A stretch of 7,905 nt of DNA from an uncultured Brachyspira sp. (GTDB taxonomy: Bacteria; Spirochaetota; Brachyspiria; Brachyspirales; Brachyspiraceae). Of this stretch, positions 1 to 5,400 are shown in pieces. The stretch spans positions 1 to 7,905 of the forward strand of contig NZ_CAJTQJ010000062.1 in NCBI RefSeq assembly GCF_910578695.1, written 5' to 3'. The notes under the pieces were generated by a model. The model saw only the letters and a program-made list of their open reading frames with translations. It was not told the DNA's origin and did not search any database. Both the position numbers and the translations under genes were made by a program. How positions within the stretch are numbered: position 1 is the first letter of the stretch; every line of letters starts with the position of its first letter.

Positions 1-16
1 ATATTTTTATTATTAT

Positions 17-1159
17 CTATATCCTAATTTCCCCAGTAAGAAGCCTCTGCATAAGCCCTTTCTTCTGCTCTTTACGAAGCTCTAATAATTTTTTAATATT
101 GTCAATGTCTTCGTCTATTGTAGAAAGGAAAGAAGCAATTTTATTTTGTTCTTCAATAGATTTAGGAATTTTTAATGTATATTCTTTTATATATGATAAC
201 TGTATGTTTGGTAATCCAGAACCTAACCTTAATTTCATTATTTTACTTTCATTATATTTCAAACATTGATATAAAAATAAACTGTCTATATTAACATCAT
301 GTAATGTATAACAATGCCCGCTAGCCCAGAATTTAGTTTTTATAAAATTAACATATCCGCAAGAATTTCCGCCTTCGCTTATAGTTATTGTATTTGCTTC
401 TCTATTATATAAATTATAATATCCTGAAAAATCCATTCCGCCGCTTAATACAGGATATTTTCCATTTTCAATTAAATCTAATTTATTTTTTTGTTCTCCT
501 TTTTTTATATTACAAAGTTTTTCCAGCGGTTTAAAAATCCACTCATCAGTAAAACCCTCAAACCGCTCTTCGCCTGTAAGCACTCTTTGCATCACACCTT
601 TCTTATAAAGTTCTTTTTTATATATAAGTTTATTAAGGTTTTCTATTGCTTCGTCGCATAAGGAGAGTACTGAGGCTATGCGTTTTTGTTCGTCTAGGGG
701 CGGAAAATAGAAATACAAATCTTCTAGTTTTACTATAGTTAATGCTTTTTGAGATGATCCCATAGAAATTTCCATTATTTTATTTTGGTTATATTCAAAT
801 AAGTATATCAAAAATTTAGGACACTCTTTTATATTTTTTAGCCATATTAAATTACCATCTTTGAAATAAAAAGGCTTGTCATCATCTATCATATAAGCGT
901 TACCTATTGTTCCAACTGCTGTAATTAATATATCATTTTTTTGTGGTACTCCATATTTATTTTTTAGTTCCATATATTTTTCTTCACTTATATATATGAC
1001 TTCTTTTATTTCTTCTTTATTTTTTAATAAACTTATTTCTTTACCTCTATAAAATGGTATACCACTTTTTACATATTCTTTTTCATAAATTCTTTTACTT
1101 GAAGTTACTTCTGATATATCTATAATCTTTTTTTCTTGCCAGCCGGTTGGGTAAGTCAT
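17..1159 (-). CDS. hsdS: Type I restriction-modification specificity subunit HsdS (two TRDs)
   Basis: This is the DNA-recognition subunit of a type I restriction-modification enzyme. It recognises a split target site and docks HsdM (and HsdR if present). The 380 residues show the classic duplicated layout: TRD1 about 1-152; conserved helical region 1 about 153-205, starting PPLDEQKRIASVL and ending KKGVMQRVLTGEE; TRD2 about 206-330; conserved region 2 about 331-380, starting IPKSIEEQNKIASFL and ending KKGLMQRLLTGE. The two helical regions are clear internal repeats, as expected for the spacer that separates the half-sites. The length is usual for the family. The ATG at 1157-1159 follows AGGAG (complement of 1166-1170) with a 6-nt spacer. 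It is the last gene of the minus-strand cluster in view; only 16 bp follow its TAG stop. The target sequence cannot be read from the protein. Confidence 0.95.
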   Translation of the reverse strand: MTYPTGWQEKKIIDISEVTSSKRIYEKEYVKSGIPFYRGKEISLLKNKEEIKEVIYISEEKYMELKNKYGVPQKNDILITAVGTIGNAYMIDDDKPFYFKDGNLIWLKNIKECPKFLIYLFEYNQNKIMEISMGSSQKALTIVKLEDLYFYFPPLDEQKRIASVLSLCDEAIENLNKLIYKKELYKKGVMQRVLTGEERFEGFTDEWIFKPLEKLCNIKKGEQKNKLDLIENGKYPVLSGGMDFSGYYNLYNREANTITISEGGNSCGYVNFIKTKFWASGHCYTLHDVNIDSLFLYQCLKYNESKIMKLRLGSGLPNIQLSYIKEYTLKIPKSIEEQNKIASFLSTIDEDIDNIKKLLELRKEQKKGLMQRLLTGEIRI

Positions 1160-1196
1160 TGTTGGCTCCTTTTATATTATTATTGCAGTTCTTTTG

Positions 1197-1243
1197 GTTC
1201 TTTTATACCAATAAAAGAACTTGGGTGTGGGGCAAAGCCCCGC
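1197..1243. repeat. Two-hairpin intergenic element in the hsdS leader
   Basis: Two adjacent inverted repeats lie between the DUF2971 gene and hsdS. The first has perfect 10-bp arms, GTTCTTTTAT (1197-1206) and ATAAAAGAAC (1211-1220), around a 4-nt loop. The second has GGGGC (1229-1233) and GCCCC (1237-1241) around AAA, extended by a G-C pair and a G-T pair to 1227 and 1243. The octamer GTTCTTTT also occurs just before the first arm (1188-1195), so the right arm could pair in two registers. No T-run follows either hairpin in the direction of the operon, so it does not look like a standard terminator. It resembles dispersed intergenic hairpins I associate with Brachyspira genomes, but that is from memory. 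It lies in the hsdS 5' leader and could affect message stability or translation. Confidence 0.6.
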
Positions 1244-1279
1244 AAAACTATTATTCCTAAAAAGGATAATTTAAATTCT

Positions 1280-2734
1280 TTAAATATTATTATGAGTGGG
1301 TGCGTCATTGTTAGGACTCGTTTTATTATCTAATTTATTTATACTAATAAATTCTATCATTATATTATAGATAAAATTATTTAAATTAGTAGCTAAATGG
1401 TGTATATCTGCTTGTTTTACCCTGTATGAACGTAATGCACTTAAATCACATTCTAAATTATATAAATTGTTTTGTAATGATGTTAAATATAAATTTTTCC
1501 AATGATTGAAATAATCTATGGCTATTTTTTTATTTAATAATAAAAAAATACAAATTTCTTTTATTATATTTTTATTTTCATTAACCATTTTTCTATCTTT
1601 ATCGAATATTTTCTTATTGTATACACTATATGGATCTTCAGATATTAGGTCATAAGAAAAATTTATGATTATTAAAAAATTTATACTATAAGAGTTTATA
1701 GCATTATTTCTTGATTCTTCATCAGTAAATTGACCTGAAAAGTATATTCTTTTTAATGTAGTTAAAATAAGATAACTAATTAAATGAAATTTCAAAATTA
1801 AATCTTCAAATGTTAATATTTGATCCATGATTTCTTTAATTACTTCAATTTCTTTATTTAAATTTATAAATTCTATTGAATTTTCTAATGCCTTACGATG
1901 TTTTAGTAAAATATATGGTTTTATATCTTCTGAGTTTGATATTGGGTTTAGCTCTTTTTCAATATCATTGATATTAATATCATTAGATAAATAATATAGT
2001 TTTTTTAATCCAGACATATTATTAATATTTAGCTTTTCAGATTTTCCATTAAAAGAAGAACGTTTTATTTCTGCTTTTATTCTTATTGATAGTTGATCGT
2101 ATACATATTCAAAATAATCATCATTAGCATTTGGATCTATGATTATTTCGGATATTAATAAATTCCATATATCTATTTTAAATGGTAATTTTACAAATCT
2201 ATAATATTTACCATTATTAAAAGTAGATACAATTTTAGGATATATAACTTTTTTATTATTTTCATTTTTTATTAATAAATAATTATTTTTATTTAAATCC
2301 ACAACCCACCTGCTTTCATTTTCATATTCATATCCTTTTCTTTTATGGAATAAATATTCTAATTTATTGTTATTTTCATTTTTTACAAATTCTTCATAAT
2401 CATATTCCATATCACGCCAATAACTATCAAATGGAAAAGGTTTAAATATACCATCATTTGATTCTTCTGGCATAATAGGTTCTCTATATTTTTCTGCATC
2501 GAATTTAATCATTATCCCTAAATGATCTTTAGAATATTGTCCCCACATCATAGGGCTTTCATAGGTTTTACTCCAACATTGTACAAAGTAAGAATCTAGT
2601 TCTTTATATTCTTTTACATCTTCAAATACTGTAGGATGAGAAAATGTTATAACTTCATTATCCAAATCATCAATTAAATGTTCTAATTTTGTTATACGAT
2701 ATAAATTATTTTGTGGTAAATTATTTTTTTCCAT
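1280..2734 (-). CDS. DUF2971-like protein embedded in the type I RM cluster
   Basis: This is a 484-residue soluble protein of unknown biochemical function. The N-terminal half looks like DUF2971. It has an LYRITKLEHL start (11-20), a FSHPTVFED segment (31-39), FVQCWSKTYESPMMWGQYSKDHLG (about 50-73) followed by IMIKFD, then KGYEYENESRWVVD (133-146) and a late SEIIIDPNA (195-203). These match the family pattern of a W-x-x-Y/H-x-x-x-H-x-G motif, an E-x-R-W motif and a hydrophobic strand. The C-terminal half (about 240-470) is Lys/Asn/Ile-rich, probably helical, and not recognised. No signal peptide is visible. The ATG at 2732-2734 follows AGGAG (complement of 2744-2748) with a 9-nt spacer. It sits between hsdM and hsdS in the same orientation, suggesting co-transcription and perhaps a defence-linked role; that is inference. 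The last 15 or so residues are encoded by a copy of the hsdS leader, so the natural C-terminus may have been replaced. Confidence 0.8.
   Translation of the reverse strand: MEKNNLPQNNLYRITKLEHLIDDLDNEVITFSHPTVFEDVKEYKELDSYFVQCWSKTYESPMMWGQYSKDHLGIMIKFDAEKYREPIMPEESNDGIFKPFPFDSYWRDMEYDYEEFVKNENNNKLEYLFHKRKGYEYENESRWVVDLNKNNYLLIKNENNKKVIYPKIVSTFNNGKYYRFVKLPFKIDIWNLLISEIIIDPNANDDYFEYVYDQLSIRIKAEIKRSSFNGKSEKLNINNMSGLKKLYYLSNDININDIEKELNPISNSEDIKPYILLKHRKALENSIEFINLNKEIEVIKEIMDQILTFEDLILKFHLISYLILTTLKRIYFSGQFTDEESRNNAINSYSINFLIIINFSYDLISEDPYSVYNKKIFDKDRKMVNENKNIIKEICIFLLLNKKIAIDYFNHWKNLYLTSLQNNLYNLECDLSALRSYRVKQADIHHLATNLNNFIYNIMIEFISINKLDNKTSPNNDAPTHNNI
1297..1326 (-). repeat. Degenerate copy of the hsdS leader and start codon
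   Basis: This segment aligns with 1148-1175, which carries the ribosome binding site and first codons of hsdS. The shared pattern on the plus strand is TGGGT, two differing bases, GTCATTGTT, then GG, CTC and TTTTAT with single-base gaps or mismatches. About 25 of 30 positions agree. Here the AAGGAG site has become AACGAG, but a start codon remains (ATG at 1308-1306 on the minus strand), followed by codons reading MTHP against MTYP in hsdS. After that the frame resembles nothing. The segment lies inside the 3' end of the DUF2971 gene, in another frame, and supplies part of its C-terminal tail. It is best read as a scar of duplication or of a lost hsdS copy. Confidence 0.6.
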
Positions 2735-2810
2735 AAATGAAATCTCCTCTCATAAACTTCAGTCTTTCACCTGACAAAGGCACGCTGTGTACTCGCAAAT
2801 AAATATATTA
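2735..2810 (-). other. GC-rich spacer between hsdM and the DUF2971 gene
   Basis: These 76 bp separate the hsdM stop from the next gene. Positions 2768-2796 hold 17 G/C in 29 bases, far above the surrounding DNA. The other contents are the AGGAG ribosome binding site (2744-2748) and a TATAAT on the minus strand (2810-2815) overlapping the hsdM stop. That TATAAT could serve as a -10 for the DUF2971 gene, but I see no convincing -35. Only weak short stems are visible. The patch may mark an insertion junction or a regulatory leader. Confidence 0.4.
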
Positions 2811-4307
2811 TTATAATTTTATACCCTTCAAAAAATCTTCCAACTTACTGCTGTACTTTTCGCGTTCTTTTTCTAATATATTTATTTCTTCGCTTATGCT
2901 TTTCAAATCAACATACTCCTCATCTTCAAATGAATCTATATATCTAGGTATATTGAGATTATACTCATTTTCTTTTATCTCTTTTAAGCTAGCCTGTTTA
3001 CAGTATTTTTCTATGTCTTTTCTCTCTTTATAGGCTTTGACTATTTTTTCTATATCCTCATCGCGTAAACGGTTTTGATTTTTTCCTTTCTCATATTCTA
3101 CACTTGCATCTATAAATAAAATATCTTTCTCCTTTCTGTTCTTTTTTAGTATGAGTATGCATGCTGGTATCGATGTGCCGTAAAATAAATTGTTGGGAAG
3201 CCCTATAACCGCATCAAGCAGATTTTCATTTATTATCCTTTCGCGTATTATCCCCTCGCTTGCTCCTCTAAATAATACTCCATGAGGCATTACAACTGCA
3301 GTTATGCCGTTGTCTGACATACTGCTTATCATATGAAGCACAAAAGCATAATCGCCCTTGCTTTTAGGTGGTATGCCGTACTCAAATCTATTGTATTTAT
3401 CTTTAATTGCTGTTTCTTCTCCCCATTTATCCAAGCTGAAAGGAGGATTAGCCACTACTATATCAAACTTTTCTAAATTACCGTTTTTATCCAAAAATTT
3501 AGGCTCTTTAATTGTATCCGACCATTCAATCATAGCCTTATCTTTTATCTCATGCAAATACATATTCATTCGGCATAGAGAATATGTCTGACTGTTTTTC
3601 TCCTGTCCGTAAATTGTGCAGTTATTTCCGTCAAGCTCTTTATATACTTTTACAAGCAGAGAACCGCTTCCGCAAGTAGGATCATATACTTTAACACCGC
3701 CTTTTATATTCAAAGTTACTATTTTAGCCATAAGCATAGATACTTCAGGAGGAGTAAAGAACTCTCCGCCTTTCTTCCCCGCATCGCCTGCAAAGTTTTT
3801 TATTAAATACTCATAAGCATCGCCCATAACATCATTATTTTCTAATGCACTAGGACTTAAATCTAATGCAGGATCATTGAAGTCTTCAAGCAGATTTTTT
3901 AATATAGAGTTTCTAGTCTTTGTATTGCCGAATTTATTTGAATCATTAAAATCTATATTATTAAAAATGCCTTCAAATTTACTATGATTTTGTTTTTCTA
4001 TTTCTCTTAATGCAGTATTGATTCTCTCTCCGATATTGTTCTCTTCTCTTATGGAATAGAGATAATCAAAGCCGGCAGTTTCGCTTATTTTATAATCAAG
4101 CCTTTCTAAACTTCTTGATAAAATGCCTTCATTATCTTTATATTTATTTTTTAATTCAGCAGTTTTTTCTTTAACAAAATCTGATAAATATTTCACAAAT
4201 AGCATACTCAATATATAATCTTTATAAACAGATGAGTCTATTGAACCCCTAAAAGTATCGCATGCCTTCCAAACTATATTTTCAACTACTTCTTTTGTTG
4301 TTTTCAT
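2811..4307 (-). CDS. hsdM: Type I restriction-modification N6-adenine methyltransferase HsdM
   Basis: This is the modification subunit, which transfers a methyl group from S-adenosylmethionine to adenine N6 at sites chosen by an HsdS partner. The 498 residues contain an N-terminal HsdM_N-type helical domain (about 8-150, with WKACDTFRGSIDSSVYKDYIL), then GGEFFTPPEVSMLMAKIV (180-197). SAM-binding motif I is DPTCGSGSLL (209-218) and catalytic motif IV is NPPF (287-290). PHGVLFRG (341-348) and IGLPNNLFYGTSIPACILIL (368-387) follow, both typical of HsdM. The C-terminal tail (about 461-498) is charged and probably coiled. All key residues are present, so it looks functional. The ATG at 4305-4307 has an AAGGAG site 8 bases upstream. 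It starts 42 bp after the stop of the short specificity gene, implying one transcript. The next gene downstream is the DUF2971 insert rather than hsdS. Confidence 0.97.
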   Translation of the reverse strand: MKTTKEVVENIVWKACDTFRGSIDSSVYKDYILSMLFVKYLSDFVKEKTAELKNKYKDNEGILSRSLERLDYKISETAGFDYLYSIREENNIGERINTALREIEKQNHSKFEGIFNNIDFNDSNKFGNTKTRNSILKNLLEDFNDPALDLSPSALENNDVMGDAYEYLIKNFAGDAGKKGGEFFTPPEVSMLMAKIVTLNIKGGVKVYDPTCGSGSLLVKVYKELDGNNCTIYGQEKNSQTYSLCRMNMYLHEIKDKAMIEWSDTIKEPKFLDKNGNLEKFDIVVANPPFSLDKWGEETAIKDKYNRFEYGIPPKSKGDYAFVLHMISSMSDNGITAVVMPHGVLFRGASEGIIRERIINENLLDAVIGLPNNLFYGTSIPACILILKKNRKEKDILFIDASVEYEKGKNQNRLRDEDIEKIVKAYKERKDIEKYCKQASLKEIKENEYNLNIPRYIDSFEDEEYVDLKSISEEINILEKEREKYSSKLEDFLKGIKL

Positions 4308-4349
4308 TTAATTTCTCCTTTTTTTAAATATTAGTATTATTAAATTTTT

Positions 4350-4952
4350 TTAATATTTTATTCTTTTTAATATTTTATTCATAGCCTCTTTATAAAATAT
4401 CTGCTTTAATTCAAATAGCCTTTCCTGAATAAAAATATCTCTTTCAAATAATGAATTTATTTCAATGATTTCCTTTTGTTTTTCTATGTCGGGCAGTTCT
4501 ATTTCTATATTTGCAATATCAAAAGCTCCTATAGATATTATACCTGTTCCCCTTGATTTCTTTTTTAAATATTTTTGAACTTTTTTATCATTTAAATAAA
4601 TGGCAATAAAATGAGGCAGGCATATATTATGAAATTCGCTTTTTATTCTAATATATGCTGTCAATGAACTTATTATACAATTATCAATATTTTCTTCTAT
4701 TATTAAACTATTAAATGGTTCTCTTAATCTTATAATGATGTCATTTGCCTGTATCATATCAATATTTTTTTGTTTGATTTGTATTATATCAATATTTTTT
4801 TCATTTTGTATATATTTGACTGATTTATTATCGAATGCTTTTAAGTTTATGAGATTAATCTTATATCCTTTTTCATATCTCTTTGCTAATGCTCTTGATA
4901 CTGAAGCACCTACTCTGATATTTGCTATATCTTTTAATATAATTTTATGCAT
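4350..4952 (-). CDS. Stand-alone single-TRD specificity protein (half HsdS)
   Basis: This is a 200-residue protein resembling one half of a type I specificity subunit. A target-recognition-like part spans about 1-150: it opens IILKDIANIRVGASVSR, has ANDIIIRLRE near 69-78, and ends RGTGIISIGAFDIANIEIELP (134-154). The start of a conserved helical region follows (DIEKQKEIIEINSLFERDIFIQ, 155-176), with a final helix rich in Lys and Glu. A full HsdS has two such units, so this one would need to dimerise or pair with another S chain. It is the first gene of the cluster, directly before hsdM. Its ATG (4950-4952) follows AGGAG (complement of 4959-4963) with a 6-nt spacer. A 10-residue internal repeat (52-61 and 62-71) lies inside the recognition region. 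Alternatives are a truncated hsdS remnant or a type IIG-like specificity chain, but the good start site and open frame argue for an expressed gene. Confidence 0.78.
   Translation of the reverse strand: MHKIILKDIANIRVGASVSRALAKRYEKGYKINLINLKAFDNKSVKYIQNEKNIDIIQIKQKNIDMIQANDIIIRLREPFNSLIIEENIDNCIISSLTAYIRIKSEFHNICLPHFIAIYLNDKKVQKYLKKKSRGTGIISIGAFDIANIEIELPDIEKQKEIIEINSLFERDIFIQERLFELKQIFYKEAMNKILKRIKY
4751..4801. repeat. Two-copy 30-bp tandem repeat within the half-HsdS gene
   Basis: Positions 4751-4771 and 4781-4801 match at 20 of 21 bases (GTATCATATCAATATT plus a T-run against GTATTATATCAATATT plus the same T-run), with a period of 30 bp. The period is a multiple of three, so copy-number change would keep the frame. 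The encoded peptide repeats as KNIDIIQ (52-58) and KNIDMIQ (62-68). Each copy ends in a run of seven T, which is also prone to slippage. Confidence 0.8.
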
Positions 4953-4973
4953 ATATTTCTCCTATACTTTTAT

Positions 4974-5049
4974 ATTATAAGATATAAAATAAATCTTTTA
5001 AATATTTTTTTTACTCTATTATACGCTCTAATATAAAATATGCTGTTAA
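4974..5049 (-). promoter_or_regulatory. Candidate promoter(s) for the type I RM cluster
   Basis: Two perfect -10-like TATAAT hexamers occur on the minus strand upstream of the half-HsdS gene: complement of 4974-4979 and of 5018-5023. The distal one has TTAACA (complement of 5044-5049) as a possible -35, with a long 20-nt gap. The proximal one has only TTAAAA at a 17-nt gap, and would give a leader of about 15 nt before the start codon. The DNA is so AT-rich that such matches are expected by chance, so the promoter is plausible by position rather than proven. Confidence 0.3.
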
Positions 5050-5192
5050 AAATATATAATTATTATTTTTTATTATACAAATAATACATATCTTTGCTCT
5101 ATATAGAAATATGCTCTTATTTTTTATATTGATATGCTTTACTTTATAATTATAAAATATAAAAATTTGATATGTATGATAAAATAATAACA

Positions 5193-5218
5193 AGCGGATA
5201 CAAAAAGTTATATCCGCT
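5193..5218. terminator. Inverted repeat, possible terminator or small-RNA hairpin
   Basis: AGCGGATA (5193-5200) and TATCCGCT (5211-5218) are perfect 8-bp arms around a 10-nt A/T-rich loop, and are far more GC-rich than their surroundings. On the minus strand the hairpin is followed by a T-rich but interrupted stretch (complement of about 5175-5191), so a minus-strand terminator is possible. No gene in the window would be ended by it, since both flanking genes point away. It may be the leftover end of a lost gene or the end of an unannotated small RNA. Confidence 0.4.
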
Positions 5219-5341
5219 ATTAAGGTAAATTATGAAGAAAAAATTTATAAAATTAGATACAAATCAATTTTTGATTATACTAATAATATATAAATTTTTT
5301 TTAAAAAGTGTGAAAAAAATATAATTTTTTTATGTTTTTAT

Positions 5342-5352
5342 TATAATATAAT
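5342..5352 (+). promoter_or_regulatory. Candidate -10 elements for the chemoreceptor gene
   Basis: Two overlapping TATAAT hexamers (5342-5347 and 5347-5352) lie about 50-60 bp before the chemoreceptor start, a sensible position for a -10 box. No good TTGACA-like -35 is present at the usual distance; the region upstream is mostly T and A. Chance matches are likely in this composition. Confidence 0.25.
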
Positions 5353-5390
5353 ATAAAATAAATTTGATAATTTGTTTATATTACAAAATT

Positions 5391-5394
5391 GGAG
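5391..5394 (+). promoter_or_regulatory. Ribosome binding site fixing the chemoreceptor start
   Basis: GGAG lies 6 nt before ATG 5401, an ideal placement. An upstream in-frame TTG at 5389 would extend the protein by four residues, but it overlaps this site and has no site of its own, so ATG 5401 is preferred. Confidence 0.85.
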
Positions 5395-5400
5395 TTTTCA

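Larger units (their letters stand above)
4964..5390. other. Very AT-rich divergent intergenic region
   Basis: This gap of over 400 bp separates the minus-strand RM cluster from the plus-strand chemoreceptor. It contains candidate promoters at both ends, one clear inverted repeat at 5193-5218, and long A/T runs. The reading frames across it are short and low-complexity. The best small plus-strand frame (5232-5324, 30 codons, MKKKFIKLDTNQ start, Ile/Leu/Lys-rich) has only a weak AAGG before it, and I do not call it a gene. I see no tRNA or known riboswitch. Confidence 0.6.

Noticed and set aside
1136..1333. Plus-strand 65-codon frame opposite the hsdS leader
   Set aside because: It covers the hairpin element and antisense gene ends, has no ribosome site, and its protein resembles nothing.
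3358..3816. Plus-strand frames of 66-77 codons inside hsdM
   Set aside because: They are antisense shadows of a clearly coding methyltransferase and have no start signals.
4751..4801. CRISPR-like repeat
   Set aside because: There are only two copies, with no unique spacers, and they lie in frame inside a coding region.
4735..4980. Plus-strand 81-codon hydrophobic frame opposite the half-HsdS gene
   Set aside because: It is antisense to a well-supported gene; its hydrophobicity follows from the reverse complement of Lys/Asn/Ile codons.
5011..5193. Minus-strand 60-codon frame in the divergent gap
   Set aside because: Low-complexity Ile/Tyr/Asn/Lys composition from AT-rich DNA, with no ribosome site or family resemblance.
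5232..5324. Plus-strand 30-codon frame (MKKKFIKLDTNQ start)
   Set aside because: Only a weak AAGG precedes it and the composition is what random AT-rich DNA gives; it is worth revisiting only if transcription is seen.
5389..5400. TTG start giving a four-residue N-terminal extension of the chemoreceptor
   Set aside because: The TTG abuts the GGAG site that serves ATG 5401, and no ribosome site precedes the TTG.
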